Part shown: positions 34,211 through 45,514 of the stretch, in pieces
Position numbering within the stretch: the stretch's first letter is position 1
Layout of the letters: each line of letters begins with the position of its first letter
Assembly: GCA_015680685.1 (NCBI GenBank)
Contig: MNCI01026491.1
Coordinates: 76,682 to 140,681, forward strand
Source: Gnetum montanum
Lineage: Eukaryota; Streptophyta; Gnetopsida; Gnetales; Gnetaceae
Direction: 5' to 3'
DNA length: 64,000 nt
Program-made: the position numbers and the translations under genes
The notes under the pieces: generated by a model
Told to the model about the DNA's origin: nothing
Database searches by the model: none
What the model saw: only the letters and a program-made list of their open reading frames with translations

Positions 34211-35440
34211 CTAGCCCACAGCATAAGCCACTCTAAGGCCTAACTTTGAGTGCAAGGATTGCTCAAAGTACACCCCGCTACCACTAAAACATTCAAAACT
34301 ATTAGACCAACTACTAAAGGCTAGATGTACCCAGTTCAAGAAAATGTCTAAAGATGCTTGCAAAAGACATGATAAATATTGTGAGCTCCTAAGGAATCCC
34401 CATGTTGGTAGCCCTAAATGAGCCTCTATGCCTAAAACACTTTAGGCTGGATCGGTTCTACCACTACCACTAGTTGCCCGATCACAACAACAATTTTTGC
34501 ATAGCCCTATAGGATGACCTCTGAAGCATGATTAACAGAGGTGAGTTGGTACTTGAAACTACTAACCCAGTTAGGCCTTAGAACCAATCTATGAGGGTGT
34601 ACAAGAAGCCCTTAAACATAGATGATGCAAGCTATGTCATCAACACTATTAATGTTGATGACAACTTGGAACTAGCATGGCAACCATCTGTAGTTTGGGT
34701 GCCCTTTGGTAGTGCAAGTACCTCCTTAGACCTCATGGGCTTGAGGCCCCCTTTCATTGTCAGAGTGCCACCCCTAGCACCTACAACGTCCTCCATGGTT
34801 CAGGTCCCATCCCATGTTGCATCAACAACAACCACCTAGCCGCTTTTTGTCATTAGGGTGCCACAACATGCTAACCCCTCACCTACCTGGAGTCTGGTAG
34901 TGATTAATGCATTGGTTCCCTTGCGTCCAAGAGGTAGTCCTACTAGAAACATTAATAGATACTCTAGGTGGCAACCTAGGAGGCCCAACAAGCATCTCGC
35001 AAACAAGATGATTAGGCAACATCAAGAGAAAATAGCACTAGGACCACTAAAGCTGGTACCCCTATCTACAATCCCCATGGCCAAAATAGTTGAGGAGGCC
35101 ACTACTAGCAACTCATAACTAAGCACTGAGGCCCTTGCACAAGCTAGGCCAATAAAGCCCAAGTTGCCTCCCTATGAAATCTATCTTCTTAAGGCTTATG
35201 GAAGAAGTCAAAGCTAGTAAAAACACAACCAATGGCAAAGACTTCATAGATGCATTAGCCTAAGTTAAGCAAGTGCTAAAGTAGAAGAACACAATGTTGA
35301 GCTTGTATGACCTGATTATAACCTCTTCTGCCCACTGTGAAGTGCTAGTGTAGATGTTGACCTCCATTCCTATTACAGAGAACATCCCAACAAATGAGAA
35401 TTCCATCCATGTTGTGATGTTACCTCCTGTGCTACAGAAA
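34211..35440 (+). pseudogene. Tat gag-protease linker with zinc-knuckle remnant
   Basis: CKDCSKYTPLPLKHSKLLDQL (34,246-34,305) is followed by a decayed knuckle at about 34,440-34,550: FYHYH...PDHNNNFCIAL then SMINRGELV, corresponding to CAYHxxxGHxTEDCxxLKxxIxxLIxxGxL of Tat proteins. The first Cys is lost. Pro/Ala/Thr-rich segments follow (34,680-35,110). Several stops. Confidence 0.6.
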
Positions 35441-36121
35441 TTGAGCTCCACACCCCTTTTATTTCATGATGAGGAAATTAAGGTCAACCCTAAGAAGGGT
35501 GGTCATAATGGCCCCCATGTTTATCACCTTACGTGTCAGTTAATGCAAGATTCAAAGGGTGCACATCGATGATGGGGCAATAACAAATGTTATTCCATAC
35601 ATTTTTGTCAATAAGTTATGCCTCATAGATCAAATCAAGTCAATAAAAACCATGCACCTAAAATCCTCTAATGGGTCATGCATCATTGTGGGTACCATCA
35701 TAATAGCCTTCGTAGTAGGGAAGTAATTTCCCACAATCATCGAATTCATCATCATAGAGGAGATGCCAGGATTCAACCTGATATTGGGCAAGCCTTGGCT
35801 AGCCTCACTATGGACCATCTCCTCCCTAATTCATTAGAAAATTCACCTTCGATACAAAGGTGGTAAAGTTACCATCCATGGTGATAACATAATCCCTTTG
35901 CTCATTAACACATAGATATGGAGCAAGCATCAGAGGTGGAATTTCCTAATGATGCATTCGCAATAAAGGACAAGGATAAACCATCTGAGGCAAACCCACT
36001 TGAAAGGATAGAAGAAACCTGTGACTTATCAGAGGATGCCCTATGGGAAAAATTACCCTTCAATGTAGTGAGTGAAGGTCAAGGAGATTACCAAATAGTG
36101 ACCTCTAGGCCCTCCCTCTAG
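35441..36121 (+). pseudogene. pro: Tat aspartic protease
   Basis: PLLFHDEEIKVNPKKGGHNGPHV leads to VHIDDGAITNVIP (35,560-35,598), the catalytic D-x-G-A motif, here DDGA with the Asp kept. It is followed by GFNLILGKPWL and SSLIHQKIHL-like wording (35,768-35,850), then GKVTIHGDN (35,866-35,890), the standard Ty3/gypsy LLGRPW...LHQ block. An acidic tail, MEQASEVEFPNDAFAIKDKD (35,918 onward), runs to TAG 36,119. No RT follows in this copy. Confidence 0.75.
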
Positions 36122-36499
36122 GCCCTATGTGCCTCCTAATCCAGACTAGATTAGGAAGAAACTATGTAACTAAGATGCCCCCTTAGTCTAAAAGTGTGCT
36201 AGGAACCTACTCAATATTTGTTTTCCCACACCCTACATCCTACTTCCCATTTACGTCACACTAGTATAGTAATATATTATTTGCATTTAGTTCAATCACT
36301 TAGCTTACCATTTGCATTTCCTATGCATTCGATAGCTTACTTTACATTTCTACCATTGTTGCTTTAATGCATTTGCCTTCATGCATAGAAAACATCATAA
36401 TGCATAAAAATAATAAAAGCCAAAATTACAAAAAAAAAAAAAAAAAAAGCAAAAATAAAAAAAAAAAAAAAAAAAAAAAGGAAAAAAGAGATAGCAACA
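36122..36499 (+). repeat. AT-rich spacer with two poly(A) tracts
   Basis: Two A-runs (about 18 and 23 bases) separated by 'gcaaaaat' at 36,430-36,480. No gene. It lies where an intron between protease and RT is known in Ogre-type elements. Confidence 0.6.
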
Positions 36500-36790
36500 T
36501 ACTAGACCTAAAATAGCCTTAAATTACTATGTGGGCTAGAATGGCCTAAAACTATCACTTTTAATTTTTTCCCTGCGGTCCACCATGGCCTTAAACTAGA
36601 AACGCATGGCCTACCATGGCCTTAAACTAGCAACAAGTGGCCCGAAATGGCCTTAATCTATCATTGTGGCCTAAAATGGCCTTAAAGTACCACTTCTAAT
36701 CCCATCACTACAACCTAAAATGGACTTAAACTAGCATCAACCCTCATGCTATGGCCTTAAACTAGCATGGGGCTCGTGATGGCCTAGTCA
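36500..36790 (+). repeat. Tandem repeats after Tat protease
   Basis: About eight units of roughly 30-38 bp with core 'atggccttaaactagca'. The core matches the post-pol repeats at 4,790 and 9,450 (TTAAACTAGCA), although here the block stands between protease and the antisense gene. Confidence 0.75.
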
Positions 36791-37008
36791 TACTATCATT
36801 ACATAATCCTAACTTACATACTTATTTCATTATAACCATAGCAAGTGCATAGAAAATAACCATAAAAAATAAAAATTTACACATTACACATTACATATAG
36901 CAAATACATTTATTAGATGTCATGTAAATAGTAGTACATAGCATGAGCAGTGTCATGTGACAAAACTATAGCAAAAATAACCAATAGCAGGGGTACATCT
37001 AGTCATGC

Positions 37009-39365
37009 TTAACTAGTGCCACTAAGTGGAGGTGGAGGTTCTTCTTCCTCCACCGTATCACTGGGGCCTGTAACATTTCTTGGTACCTACCACAATAACC
37101 ATAGCAAAAATGAGCAGTTAGTGAGCAAGCATGCAATATACAAACATACTGAAAACATGCAAAAAATAAATGAAAAAACTAGCCTAAGAGGGTCTTGCAT
37201 GGGTGACTTTTGAAGGCAACTTTCCAAAGCCAACCTTCAAGCATGAGAGGATCTCAACCTCAAAAAGTTGTGTCCAGTCCTCTTGGCCAAAGTCAATCCC
37301 TACAAGGGTCTTACCTTTATCCATAACAGTCTATGTAGGTAGCTCCATCAAAAAGGCAGTAGAAGAACCATCTCCAAAAGGGGTGATGATCTGTCTCTCA
37401 GAAGAGCCACTTACCACTATGTGTCACATGAACAACTCGTATGCTTGCCTTCTACCAGTCACCTTAAGAAACATCTCGAGGCACCAGCATTCAGTGAACT
37501 CCTCTTTGTACCATCATAGGTATGCATCATGCTTGTGCTTATATTGGTGCTTATGGTTCTTCTATGTTTTCCCCCACCAATAGACCTTTATGTTGTAATT
37601 CTTCCAATATTGGTTCTTTTGGGCAAGCAAGTCCATCTGTAGCGACTACTCAATCAACTCCCATGTGACCTCATTCTTGCCTCTGAGAGCTATCCAATAT
37701 CAATCATACTCTATCTTAAAGGTATGCTAGGTGTTGTCTCCTTGAACTTTGGCCACCAAGAAATCATATCTATATTAAAGATCATTGATCTTTGCATCTT
37801 GGCTAGCCACCCTCTCCTATAGCTCATGCATGCGTTTCCATAGGTACTCATTCGAGCGTGCTTGCAAACCCACAATGCCTTTGCATAGGAAATCATGCAC
37901 TTATTCGATGTCTCGTACATGTAATGAGATACCTAATCAACTTCAAAAGGGAGGTTAGGGAAGGCATTCATCTTTCCCACCTTGCTCGGATCCCACCATA
38001 GCTTAAGACCTATAGGCATGCAACAATCAATCAATTTTTAGCCAAGAACTAAGCATTCAAGTAGTGAGGTAACATAAAGCAAAGCAATATCATGCACATA
38101 CCAAGCTCAAGATTTAACTATTGCAAGCAGTCAACCATGTCCTCAACAATGCCTTCCATGAAGGTCAGCTTATCGAGCATGTCTACCCATGGCTCCATGC
38201 AATCGGTAGAAATGGGATCACTAGCAAGGACATCTAATGTTGTAACACAATGATGCAATTAGCATGTAACCAAACAACTAAAAATATTAGAGCAAATAGG
38301 CAATAATAGATGGAAATCTAAGATATTTACCTGGCAAGCCCTTAGGCATGAGTGCAGGGGGCTCACCTAGCTACACACCATTGAATAAGCTATCAAAATC
38401 ATCCCCATCAAGGGGTAGAAACCTCTCTTCCTCCCACTATCAAAGGATCTTTGTTGCTTCAGGCAACTCATCCTTGTGACCCTCCCCCTCCTAAGCTTGA
38501 GGAGGTGATTCTTCTATTATTGCCTCAACCACTACTCCTGCAACCCTCTCTACTATCTCTACAATTAACACATATCCATACATTAGCACATTAGCACACA
38601 TATGCACATCATTAGCTAGTTAATAGCATAACATAAAAGAAAAATATAAAATCATAAATATACACAAAAATAGAATTCATGCATCTAAAAAGCTATACTA
38701 ACCTACAACCTCTACATGTAAACTTTGAAGCTTAATACGGATCCTCTTGCTGCTTGGCCTCTCGACCTTAGAGGTAGCTTCCTCTGCAAGACATGGCCTC
38801 TTAATCTTGGCCTTAGATAAGTCCCACCATCTATGCAATATTGTGATCCACTTTAGTCACATCCTTGGTACCAACTTGAGGACCCTCACCTGCACTATCA
38901 TGTGAATAATGTCCCTGCCCCAAAGGACCCTTAGTCATTATAGATAATGACTTATCGATTCCCTTTGGGGGGTCCTACACATGTGTAGTCCTGAACATGT
39001 GCTTAGTCCATGGCTTGGAGACCTACTCATGATGCTCCACAACCCATCGCACACAACCAAGAGATCTGTGAACCTTTGTAAGTATCCTATGAAGAATGTG
39101 AAGTGGACATGGAACCTCACCTGGAGGTTGAGTTGTAGCCTAGAGATCTTCACATGCAGGCTGGTAGCTATATAGGTAGCCCAGTTGAACCTCATACCCT
39201 CTAGAGGCACCTCCTTCATCACCTGTGCTTGCTCCACCCTAAGGATCTTTCCTTGGGAGAGCAAATTTGGAAAGGCACGAGCATGGAAAAAAGAGTAGAG
39301 CTTCCATACCTTAGGCACAAGCACATCCTTAATCGATATGCCCTTTGTGAGATCGAGATTATCAA
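37009..39365 (-). pseudogene. Spliced antisense gene inside the Tat element (5 exons, 5' end truncated)
   Basis: Minus-strand exons, in gene order: at least 39,365-38,703; 38,558-38,331; 38,233-38,102; 38,009-37,184; 37,086-37,009 (stop TAA). Introns of 144, 97, 92 and 97 bp have GT...AG ends (GTTAGT...TTGTAG, GTAAAT...ATTAG, GTATGT...TATAG), except the last, whose donor reads GC. Phases 1, 1, 1 and 0 keep the frame at every junction. Exon 1 encodes VLVPKVWKLYSFFHARAFP and PLEGMRFNWATYIATSLHVK; exon 4 has a helical stretch and then RQAYELFMWHIVVSGSSE; exon 5 ends EEEEPPPPLSGTS. At least about 640 residues. Stops are mostly CAG/CAA/CGA-to-stop changes, with two or three frameshifts. I do not recognise the family with confidence. 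Antisense ORFs are known in Grande and Retand of the Tat lineage, but at the 3' end. Confidence 0.7.
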
Positions 39366-39421
39366 CTAAAAGAAATTTTTATGATTTATTTGAGTAACCT
39401 TAAAATTCTTCATGATTATAA

Positions 39422-40750
39422 ATGTCTCCTAAAATATCCAAAGAAGAAGGATCATCACAACCAAGGGGGAAGAGACCTAGAGAAAGAGGAAGAGAACAAA
39501 CTAGAGAACAAAATCCACTCACAAAATAAGAGGCTTAATTCTACAGCATTCATCAACCAACACCTATGAAAAGGTAATCTGCATAGGCAGAAGTTGATGC
39601 ACAGCCTACTCTAGAATAGGGACAAATCTTCACACTCTTAAATGAGTACCTTTAAGCCATTCAAAAAAAGTTCATCATGTCCATTATTATAGTGGAATTG
39701 AATTTTGAATTATTTATGGAGTTTTCTCCTATTGAAGTTCATGAACAACAACAAGTCTCTCCCTATGACCCACCATTTCAAGTAATGGTGAATTGTACTT
39801 AGGAGAAGCTTATCAATTTTAGAAAAATAAATAGGATTATGCTACTATGAAAGTTGAGGTAATCACAATTTCATACTCAGTTGAAGTAATATCCAAGATA
39901 CTAAACATTCTAAACATTAGAGCCAAGATCACCCATATATCTATAAGGTCTAACACCAAGGCATGAATGGCTAAAAGAGCACTTCAAAGATCAAGTGGAA
40001 ATCTATAAGCAAATCAAGAAAAATGAAATCTAAATAGCCAAAGCTAGAATCAACTCCATCACAACACAAAAACTTGATTAGTAGCTCATCCTAGATAGTA
40101 TTAGTCATGTACACCAAGTCAAAGTAAAAAATACTAACCTGTAGATTAAGGATCTAACAGAATACATGGGGTTATCAAATCTTTGATATGCTATCTTAAC
40201 CATGTTAATACCAAGTATACCCATAACAAAAATGGAGCAACAAGTGGTCATGATCTATGTAATCTAGAAAAAGTATATTGTAGATAGCAAGGATACACAA
40301 CAAAAGCTCCACATAGCAAACTTTGAACTATAGGTGATCAAAGCTAGCTACCAAGATTAAAAGGATACAATAGCAAACTTGGTCAAAAGAGTGATAGCTT
40401 ACCAAGTAGTGAAGAAAATGGTTAGAGCCTTTGAAGAAGAATGAATATAGTTTGTAGCATGGTATGTGAAAGCAAATAAGATGTTCCCCCAAGTGCCATG
40501 TCCTTGGAAAGTACCAACTCTAGCTAACATTGTTGAATTTTTCTAGATGGTACATGATCTAAGATTTGAAGAAGAGAAGCTCTAGGTGCTACTAAATACA
40601 TACTAAGCTTAGAAGACCAATGACAAAGAAAAGAAACTGATGAAGGAGCAATACTACCTGGAACATATGGACTACATCAAGCTTTGTATTATTTTGCTTT
40701 ATTTTCATTTGATTTATTTTTATCATATGCATCAATCATGTGTTACATGA
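39422..40750 (+). pseudogene. Third-ORF remnant in element F
   Basis: ATG 39,422 gives MSPKISKEEGSSQPRGKRPR, aligning with the start of the D ORF (MAPRPNQPQEEGPLQPRDK). The preceding 'gattataa' matches the acceptor 'gatcacag' with three transitions. The transposon-protein-like domain is not found, suggesting an internal deletion. The C-terminal half is present: MEQQVVMIYV, HIANFEL, FVAWYVKANKMFPQVPCPWKV and VHDLRFEEEKL (40,230-40,585). TGA at 40,748. Many stops. Confidence 0.65.
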
Positions 40751-40887
40751 TAATTTTCTAAGCACCAATCAAACCACAATGTAGCATTCATAGTAGAGCC
40801 AGTCATGTATATATGAGTCACAATGTAAAAGTTTGTATATAACCCCAAAAATTTGTAAGGAACTCTATTCTCCTTTTGTTTTAACTC

Positions 40888-40918
40888 AAGGATGAGTTTA
40901 CAATTAGTCATGGAGGTA
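40888..40918 (+). other. Polypurine region before element F LTR
   Basis: 'ctcaaggatgag' and 'agtcatggaggta' directly before the LTR, as in A, C, D and E. Confidence 0.65.
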
Positions 40919-41788
40919 TGATAAAACCTTTGATGCATAGACTACAATATCGTAATAATGATATCGTAGCTCTACATATATCATCGTAGATGTAATGTAA
41001 TGAGCCATGGTCATGCCTATAAATACAAAACTACTATCACATTGAAAGAATATACTTTTGTTAATCCTTAGCAATACTCTTATAGTTTTTTTTTTCTTAA
41101 GTTAGAATTATAATTAGATTAAATGCCTATGGTATGGTGAATTATAGTTGTATGGAATCTTTATTCAAGTGGAATGTTCTTGGACACAATTCATGAATGG
41201 TAATAAAGATCAAGATTATTCTTTATCATTCTAGTATATCACTTAGCATAGTTTTACCCTTCCACAATGTTTACTTTTATTCTATCATTTATATTTACTA
41301 AGTCATTCATCATTTCAATATCTATTAGTAAGGTGGAACAAGTACAACTAGATTTGAGCATAAAGTATAATTTTTTGGTAACACAGTAGTAACTTGGCTT
41401 AATTTACTCAATTGTAAAGTTACTTGGTAATCACAGTAATAGTTACATCAACCCAGGATGTGTACAGAAAATTAAGAATGAATTCTTATTACCAATAGGA
41501 TAGAATAGCTTTACATTTTCATTGCACTTAGACATAGAATTTTTAATTATTTTTACCATGTTGACACTTAACATACTTCAAGCCAAATAACATCAGTAAA
41601 TCATATACTTCACTAAGAGTTCAACCATATAATTTACACCTTACTAACTCTAAGTGGAAAGCCAATGATCACAAACATAACATCAACACCCTAGTATAGT
41701 TACATTATCCATCTCTAGAATATGATTTGGTCATGCATGAATACTTGTAACTTTTAGGATTAAGTGTTGGAATACCCAACTACTCATT
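40919..41788 (+). repeat. Element F 3' LTR (~870 bp)
   Basis: It begins TGATAAAACCTTTGATGC and ends near ACTACTCATTA. U3 has decayed 'atatcgtaataatgatatcgt' symmetry; TATAAATA is at 41,018-41,025 with 'aataaagatcaag' downstream. The R-U5 part aligns with LTRs of A and D ('cttggtaatcacagtaa', 'aggatgtgtac'). Confidence 0.75.
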
Positions 41789-42309
41789 AATCGGTATTTT
41801 ACCAAAGCTTTCTATTGATATCTTGAATCCTTTTTTTATTTTAACTTTAAGAACATATATTAAAAATGATGAAATTTTTTTAGTATTAGATCATCCTTCT
41901 TACTAATAATTAATTTTTCTCTCTTACTTTTTCAAAGCATCAATTGTAAGATTATACACCTAAGTAGATATCCCTACAATTGAAAAGTTTTCCTTTCCAT
42001 GTTATTTTTGGTGTTTTCTAGTCCATGTTGAAGCATGTAATGTACTTTGAATTTCTTTGCTTATTATTAATTTTTATTTTGTTTTTGAAATCTAACCTCC
42101 TCCCTCTACCTCCATCACTAGTCCTCCATCCCTCATCCCTCTCCCTCTAGACCCATGCATCCACCAAAAACACACACACACACACATTAGTAAACTATGT
42201 TTTTTTACCTTTTTCTTTTCTTTTCTTTTTCTTTTTTTGAACACTAAACATATTAAATATTTTCCTATCTTTTATTTTTTACTTTAAGATGATAAGATCT
42301 TATTCTTAC
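41789..42309. repeat. Unidentified AT-rich sequence; first part repeated at 60.76 kb
   Basis: 41,789-41,935 matches 60,763-60,905 ('ggtattttaccaaagctttctattg...', '...aattaatttttctctctta'). It contains a (CA)n run at 42,171-42,186. No gene is seen and I cannot name the repeat. Confidence 0.5.
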
Positions 42310-42770
42310 TCTACTAATAGATGTTCTAATCCATATTGAAATTATTGAATATAAATATTATACTTATCTATCTAGCTTTGTATCTAATATCTACTTTGTA
42401 ATTCCATTAGCACTATTACTTGGTTTCACCCAATAGCATCATGCTTAGTAATCTCAATAGTGGATGCATACATTTAGAATATGTATCGAAAGCTAGGAAT
42501 CAAATACTCATCACCCTTAGGCTAGACTAGGATTTATCTTTGTAGTTAGCTCAGATACTTTAGGTTTTAGTATTCTAATATTATTTTATTATAGCCCAAA
42601 CAACATTAAGATTATATGTCTGAATTATGCTTAATCATATGCACTAGGACCACATGAGTATAATTAGAAAGATAATGACCTATGATCAAACACTTAGTCA
42701 TCTAGTTACTATGCTAGTTATATACTTGTGATTTGTATAGTTGGGCATTGGTACTACTTACTACTCATCA
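42310..42770 (+). repeat. Truncated Athila-like LTR (R-U5 part)
   Basis: It ends 'gttgggcattggtactacttactactcatca', matching the ends of the E and F LTRs, with the 'cttagtaatctcaatag' and 'gaatatgtatcgaaagc' blocks before it. No U3 or TATA box is visible. Confidence 0.55.
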
Positions 42771-43289
42771 CTCATGTTTACAACCATATCTTTATATTAT
42801 TACAAAACTCATTTTTTTTCTACTTTGTCTAATTATCTTTGTTAAGAACTTTTCATCAAGTTAATGCTTTGATAGTATGCTAAGATGTAGTACATTGCCT
42901 TAGCTTCCAATTATATCATGTTGTTGGTGATAAATGACTTAAGTAGATGGCTCATTGTCTTGTTAGGTAAAAGATTAATGGTTCAAGTTATACATAAGTC
43001 ATCATTTTATTCATATCTAGTTCTTCTCAAGTATCATGTTGACTAAATATCTTGAGGCATACTCATAATCATTTTTTAGAGTTCTAGTACTCCCCTCTAA
43101 TTATGTAATGTTAGTGTCTAAAAAATTAATACTACTTATGCCAATTAGGCTTTAAATCTTTTAACATTCATTTTTTAAAATATTTTAAATCTTCCATGAT
43201 TTTTGGGTAATACTGATCTCTAAACTATGCATGCATGTATATACAATTAGTAATTATTCCCTCAAATACCTTAATCATGTAATAATGAG

Positions 43290-43460
43290 GTCTTGGCTTA
43301 GTGGTGAGAGCCTTGGCATGGAAACTCTACATCACAAGTTTAATTCTAGTGTGTAACAACTCTTAAAGTATTAGCCTTATGGTAAGGATTTTCATTTAAA
43401 AGATCTAACTCATGGGTTTGATTGTGGTGGGTAATGTTGAGTTATAAAGTTTTAATTGGA
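43290..43460 (+). repeat. tRNA-derived SINE-like sequence
   Basis: TGGCTTAGTGG (43,294-43,304) fits the pol III A box (TRGYNNARNGG). AGTTTAATTCT (43,338-43,348) fits the B box (GGTTCRANNCC) apart from three transitions. A weaker B-box-like GGTTTGATTGT follows near 43,415. Similar boxes are at 58,201-58,254. Ends not defined. Confidence 0.4.
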
Positions 43461-44476
43461 CTATATATATTGGGGTGTACCTAATTAGACTTGAAGATTA
43501 AAGAAACTTCAAGTGTAAAGGAAACTTTCTTGAAGTTAAGTATATCCAAATAAAATTTTCTTCATGTTTGACTTTAAACCACATAAATATAATTTTCCCT
43601 AATATCAAGATCTTTGATTAGGATACTAATTCAAAAATAGTCAAAGATTGATTCTTCCATGTTACAAAGAGAATATTTAGGATCATGAACATGCAAATGA
43701 AAGTGGCAAATACTAATAGGTAAACTTTGATGAATCAACTATGCTAAAAATTAATTAATTTTTGAAAGAGTAGAAGAATTATATATCTTTAAAATTTGAT
43801 ATTTCACATTACGATTAACATCCATAGATAATTAAATATTAGTCAAATACTAGTATTAAAACTAATAATAGCATAGGAAATCTTAGACCAAAATACAAAA
43901 ACTAAATAATCTTTAATCCACAAAACATCAAAAAGACCATTATTATAATCTTGAATAATTAAATAATTAAATATTTGTCCAAATTGTGCAAAAGATCAAA
44001 AAATAATGAACTTTTATAAGCATTAATATCATAGAGAATCGCACACTCAACTAAGAAATCCATTGATTAGACATGCATAGATATGAAAGAGGGGTACTAC
44101 CAAGCATACACCATGTAGTGCAAAGATATGGATGCCTAAGAATCCATAATTCATTATTAATAAAAAGCCACCAAGAAGATAACTTATTAAATATTCAAGT
44201 AAGAAATGTAAAATTTTGAAAGTCCCAAAAATTACAAAAAAAAAACTATAGACCTTCCAAATGTTTAGGATAATAGAGCCTAAGATAATTATATCTTTCA
44301 AAAAAAGAACCTAGTCTAAAAAATATCTTTCTACTAATCACTACCTCTAAGCTTATCCATATGGATGTGTTTATAAAAAAGTACCTTCCATTATAACATA
44401 CAAATTAGGCACTTTATCATCCATATGGCACATAAGACAATAACTTACTTATAATAATTCATCTAGCTTAAGCAAT
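43461..44476. other. AT-rich stretch without recognisable gene
   Basis: Scattered stops in all frames. A minus-strand hydrophobic reading at 44,301-44,047 has no known motif and is probably chance in AT-rich DNA. Confidence 0.4.
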
Positions 44477-45358
44477 TGATAAATCATAGATTGGTTGCAT
44501 CAACTAGGCCTCGTCGACTAGGCCTCTTCAACTAGGCTCCATCAACACATGATTTGATGCGTTGATGTGGCCTCATCAATGTAGTGTCTATTTTTCCTAT
44601 AAATATGTGCTCACCCATCATGTTTATGACATGTCTTATCATAGTTGTAGTGGAGCTCTTGCAATCCTATCATATGGAAATTAGAATATTTTTCTAAGTG
44701 CCCATAGTAGGAGTCATTGAGTGCGCTGATCTTTATTCGAGCACTATTGTATCTAAGCATGATAGTGTGTGTGGCAATAAAGATAAGCTTTCTAATAAAC
44801 CTTGCAACAGTTTGGCTAGATTAAATATTTTCTTATGCATTTATTATTTTTAGTAATTCTATTTAATGCTTTTAAGTAATTAAGCTAGATTAAGCTAGAC
44901 TAAATAGCAATTGATTAAGCACATAAGTACAACTACTTTGAGCATGTGCATGACACTTGGTAATCCTAATAATTCTTAATGTTTGGTAACCCAGCAGTGT
45001 TATACATATTCAGGATATGTACGGAAAGTGAGACTGGATGCGTATGTTAAGATTAGTTAGACATTCGTCAGTTAGTTAAATTAAATTAGCAATTAAATTA
45101 CATCATTATTTTAATCCTTTATTTTAAGCACCCAAAACACAAATCATAAAAACACTAAAAATCATATGCCTCAGTTACACTTAACTATACCTTTGCATAT
45201 CACAAGTGTAATTGGGAAACAACAAATGATTATTAGGATAAGTGTATTTCCTAGAGGCTAGTGTACTGGAAGATAAAGGATCCATAGAATTCAACCAGAT
45301 CATGTGTGAATGCTTAGTTATTTATATGGTTGACCATAGGGGTATTCATCGCTCATCA
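44477..45358 (+). repeat. Element D 5' LTR (882 bp)
   Basis: It begins TGATAAATCATAGATTGG and ends TCATCGCTCATCA. U3 has repeated 'caactaggcct/cgactaggcct' words instead of the GATATCG words of A and C. TATAAATA is at 44,598-44,605. Confidence 0.88.
44598..44605 (+). promoter_or_regulatory. TATA box, element D 5' LTR
   Basis: TATAAATA after 'tttttcc'. The right LTR has TATAGATA at 56,684-56,691 in the same context. Confidence 0.65.
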
Positions 45359-45359
45359 T

Positions 45360-45377
45360 TGGCACCATTGCGAGGAA
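45360..45377 (+). other. Primer-binding site, tRNA-Asp type (element D)
   Basis: TGGCACCATTGCGAGGAA, one base after the LTR. It matches the tRNA-Asp complement with five differences, mainly at former CpG and G positions. Confidence 0.7.
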
Positions 45378-45514
45378 CTTCTTTTTGTTTAAAACGTGTG
45401 CTATCTAGGCATAGTGAAAATCATTAACATCATTGGAAAACACCCTAAGGTCAAAATCATTCTAAAAATAAATATAATAATTTAAGCACATTGATATCTT
45501 ATTCTAATTATAAA

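Larger units (their letters stand above)
39366..41788 (+). mobile_element. Element F: 3' part of an Athila-like element
   Basis: It comprises a remnant of the third ORF, the conserved polypurine region and one LTR. The left edge coincides with the end of the antisense exon 1 similarity. gag, pol and the 5' LTR are missing, so F is truncated, and the junction removed both the F 5' part and the Tat RT. Confidence 0.7.

Noticed and set aside
44047-44301. Minus-strand hydrophobic frame as a possible LINE or membrane protein
   Set aside because: No motif is recognisable and stops surround it in AT-rich DNA.
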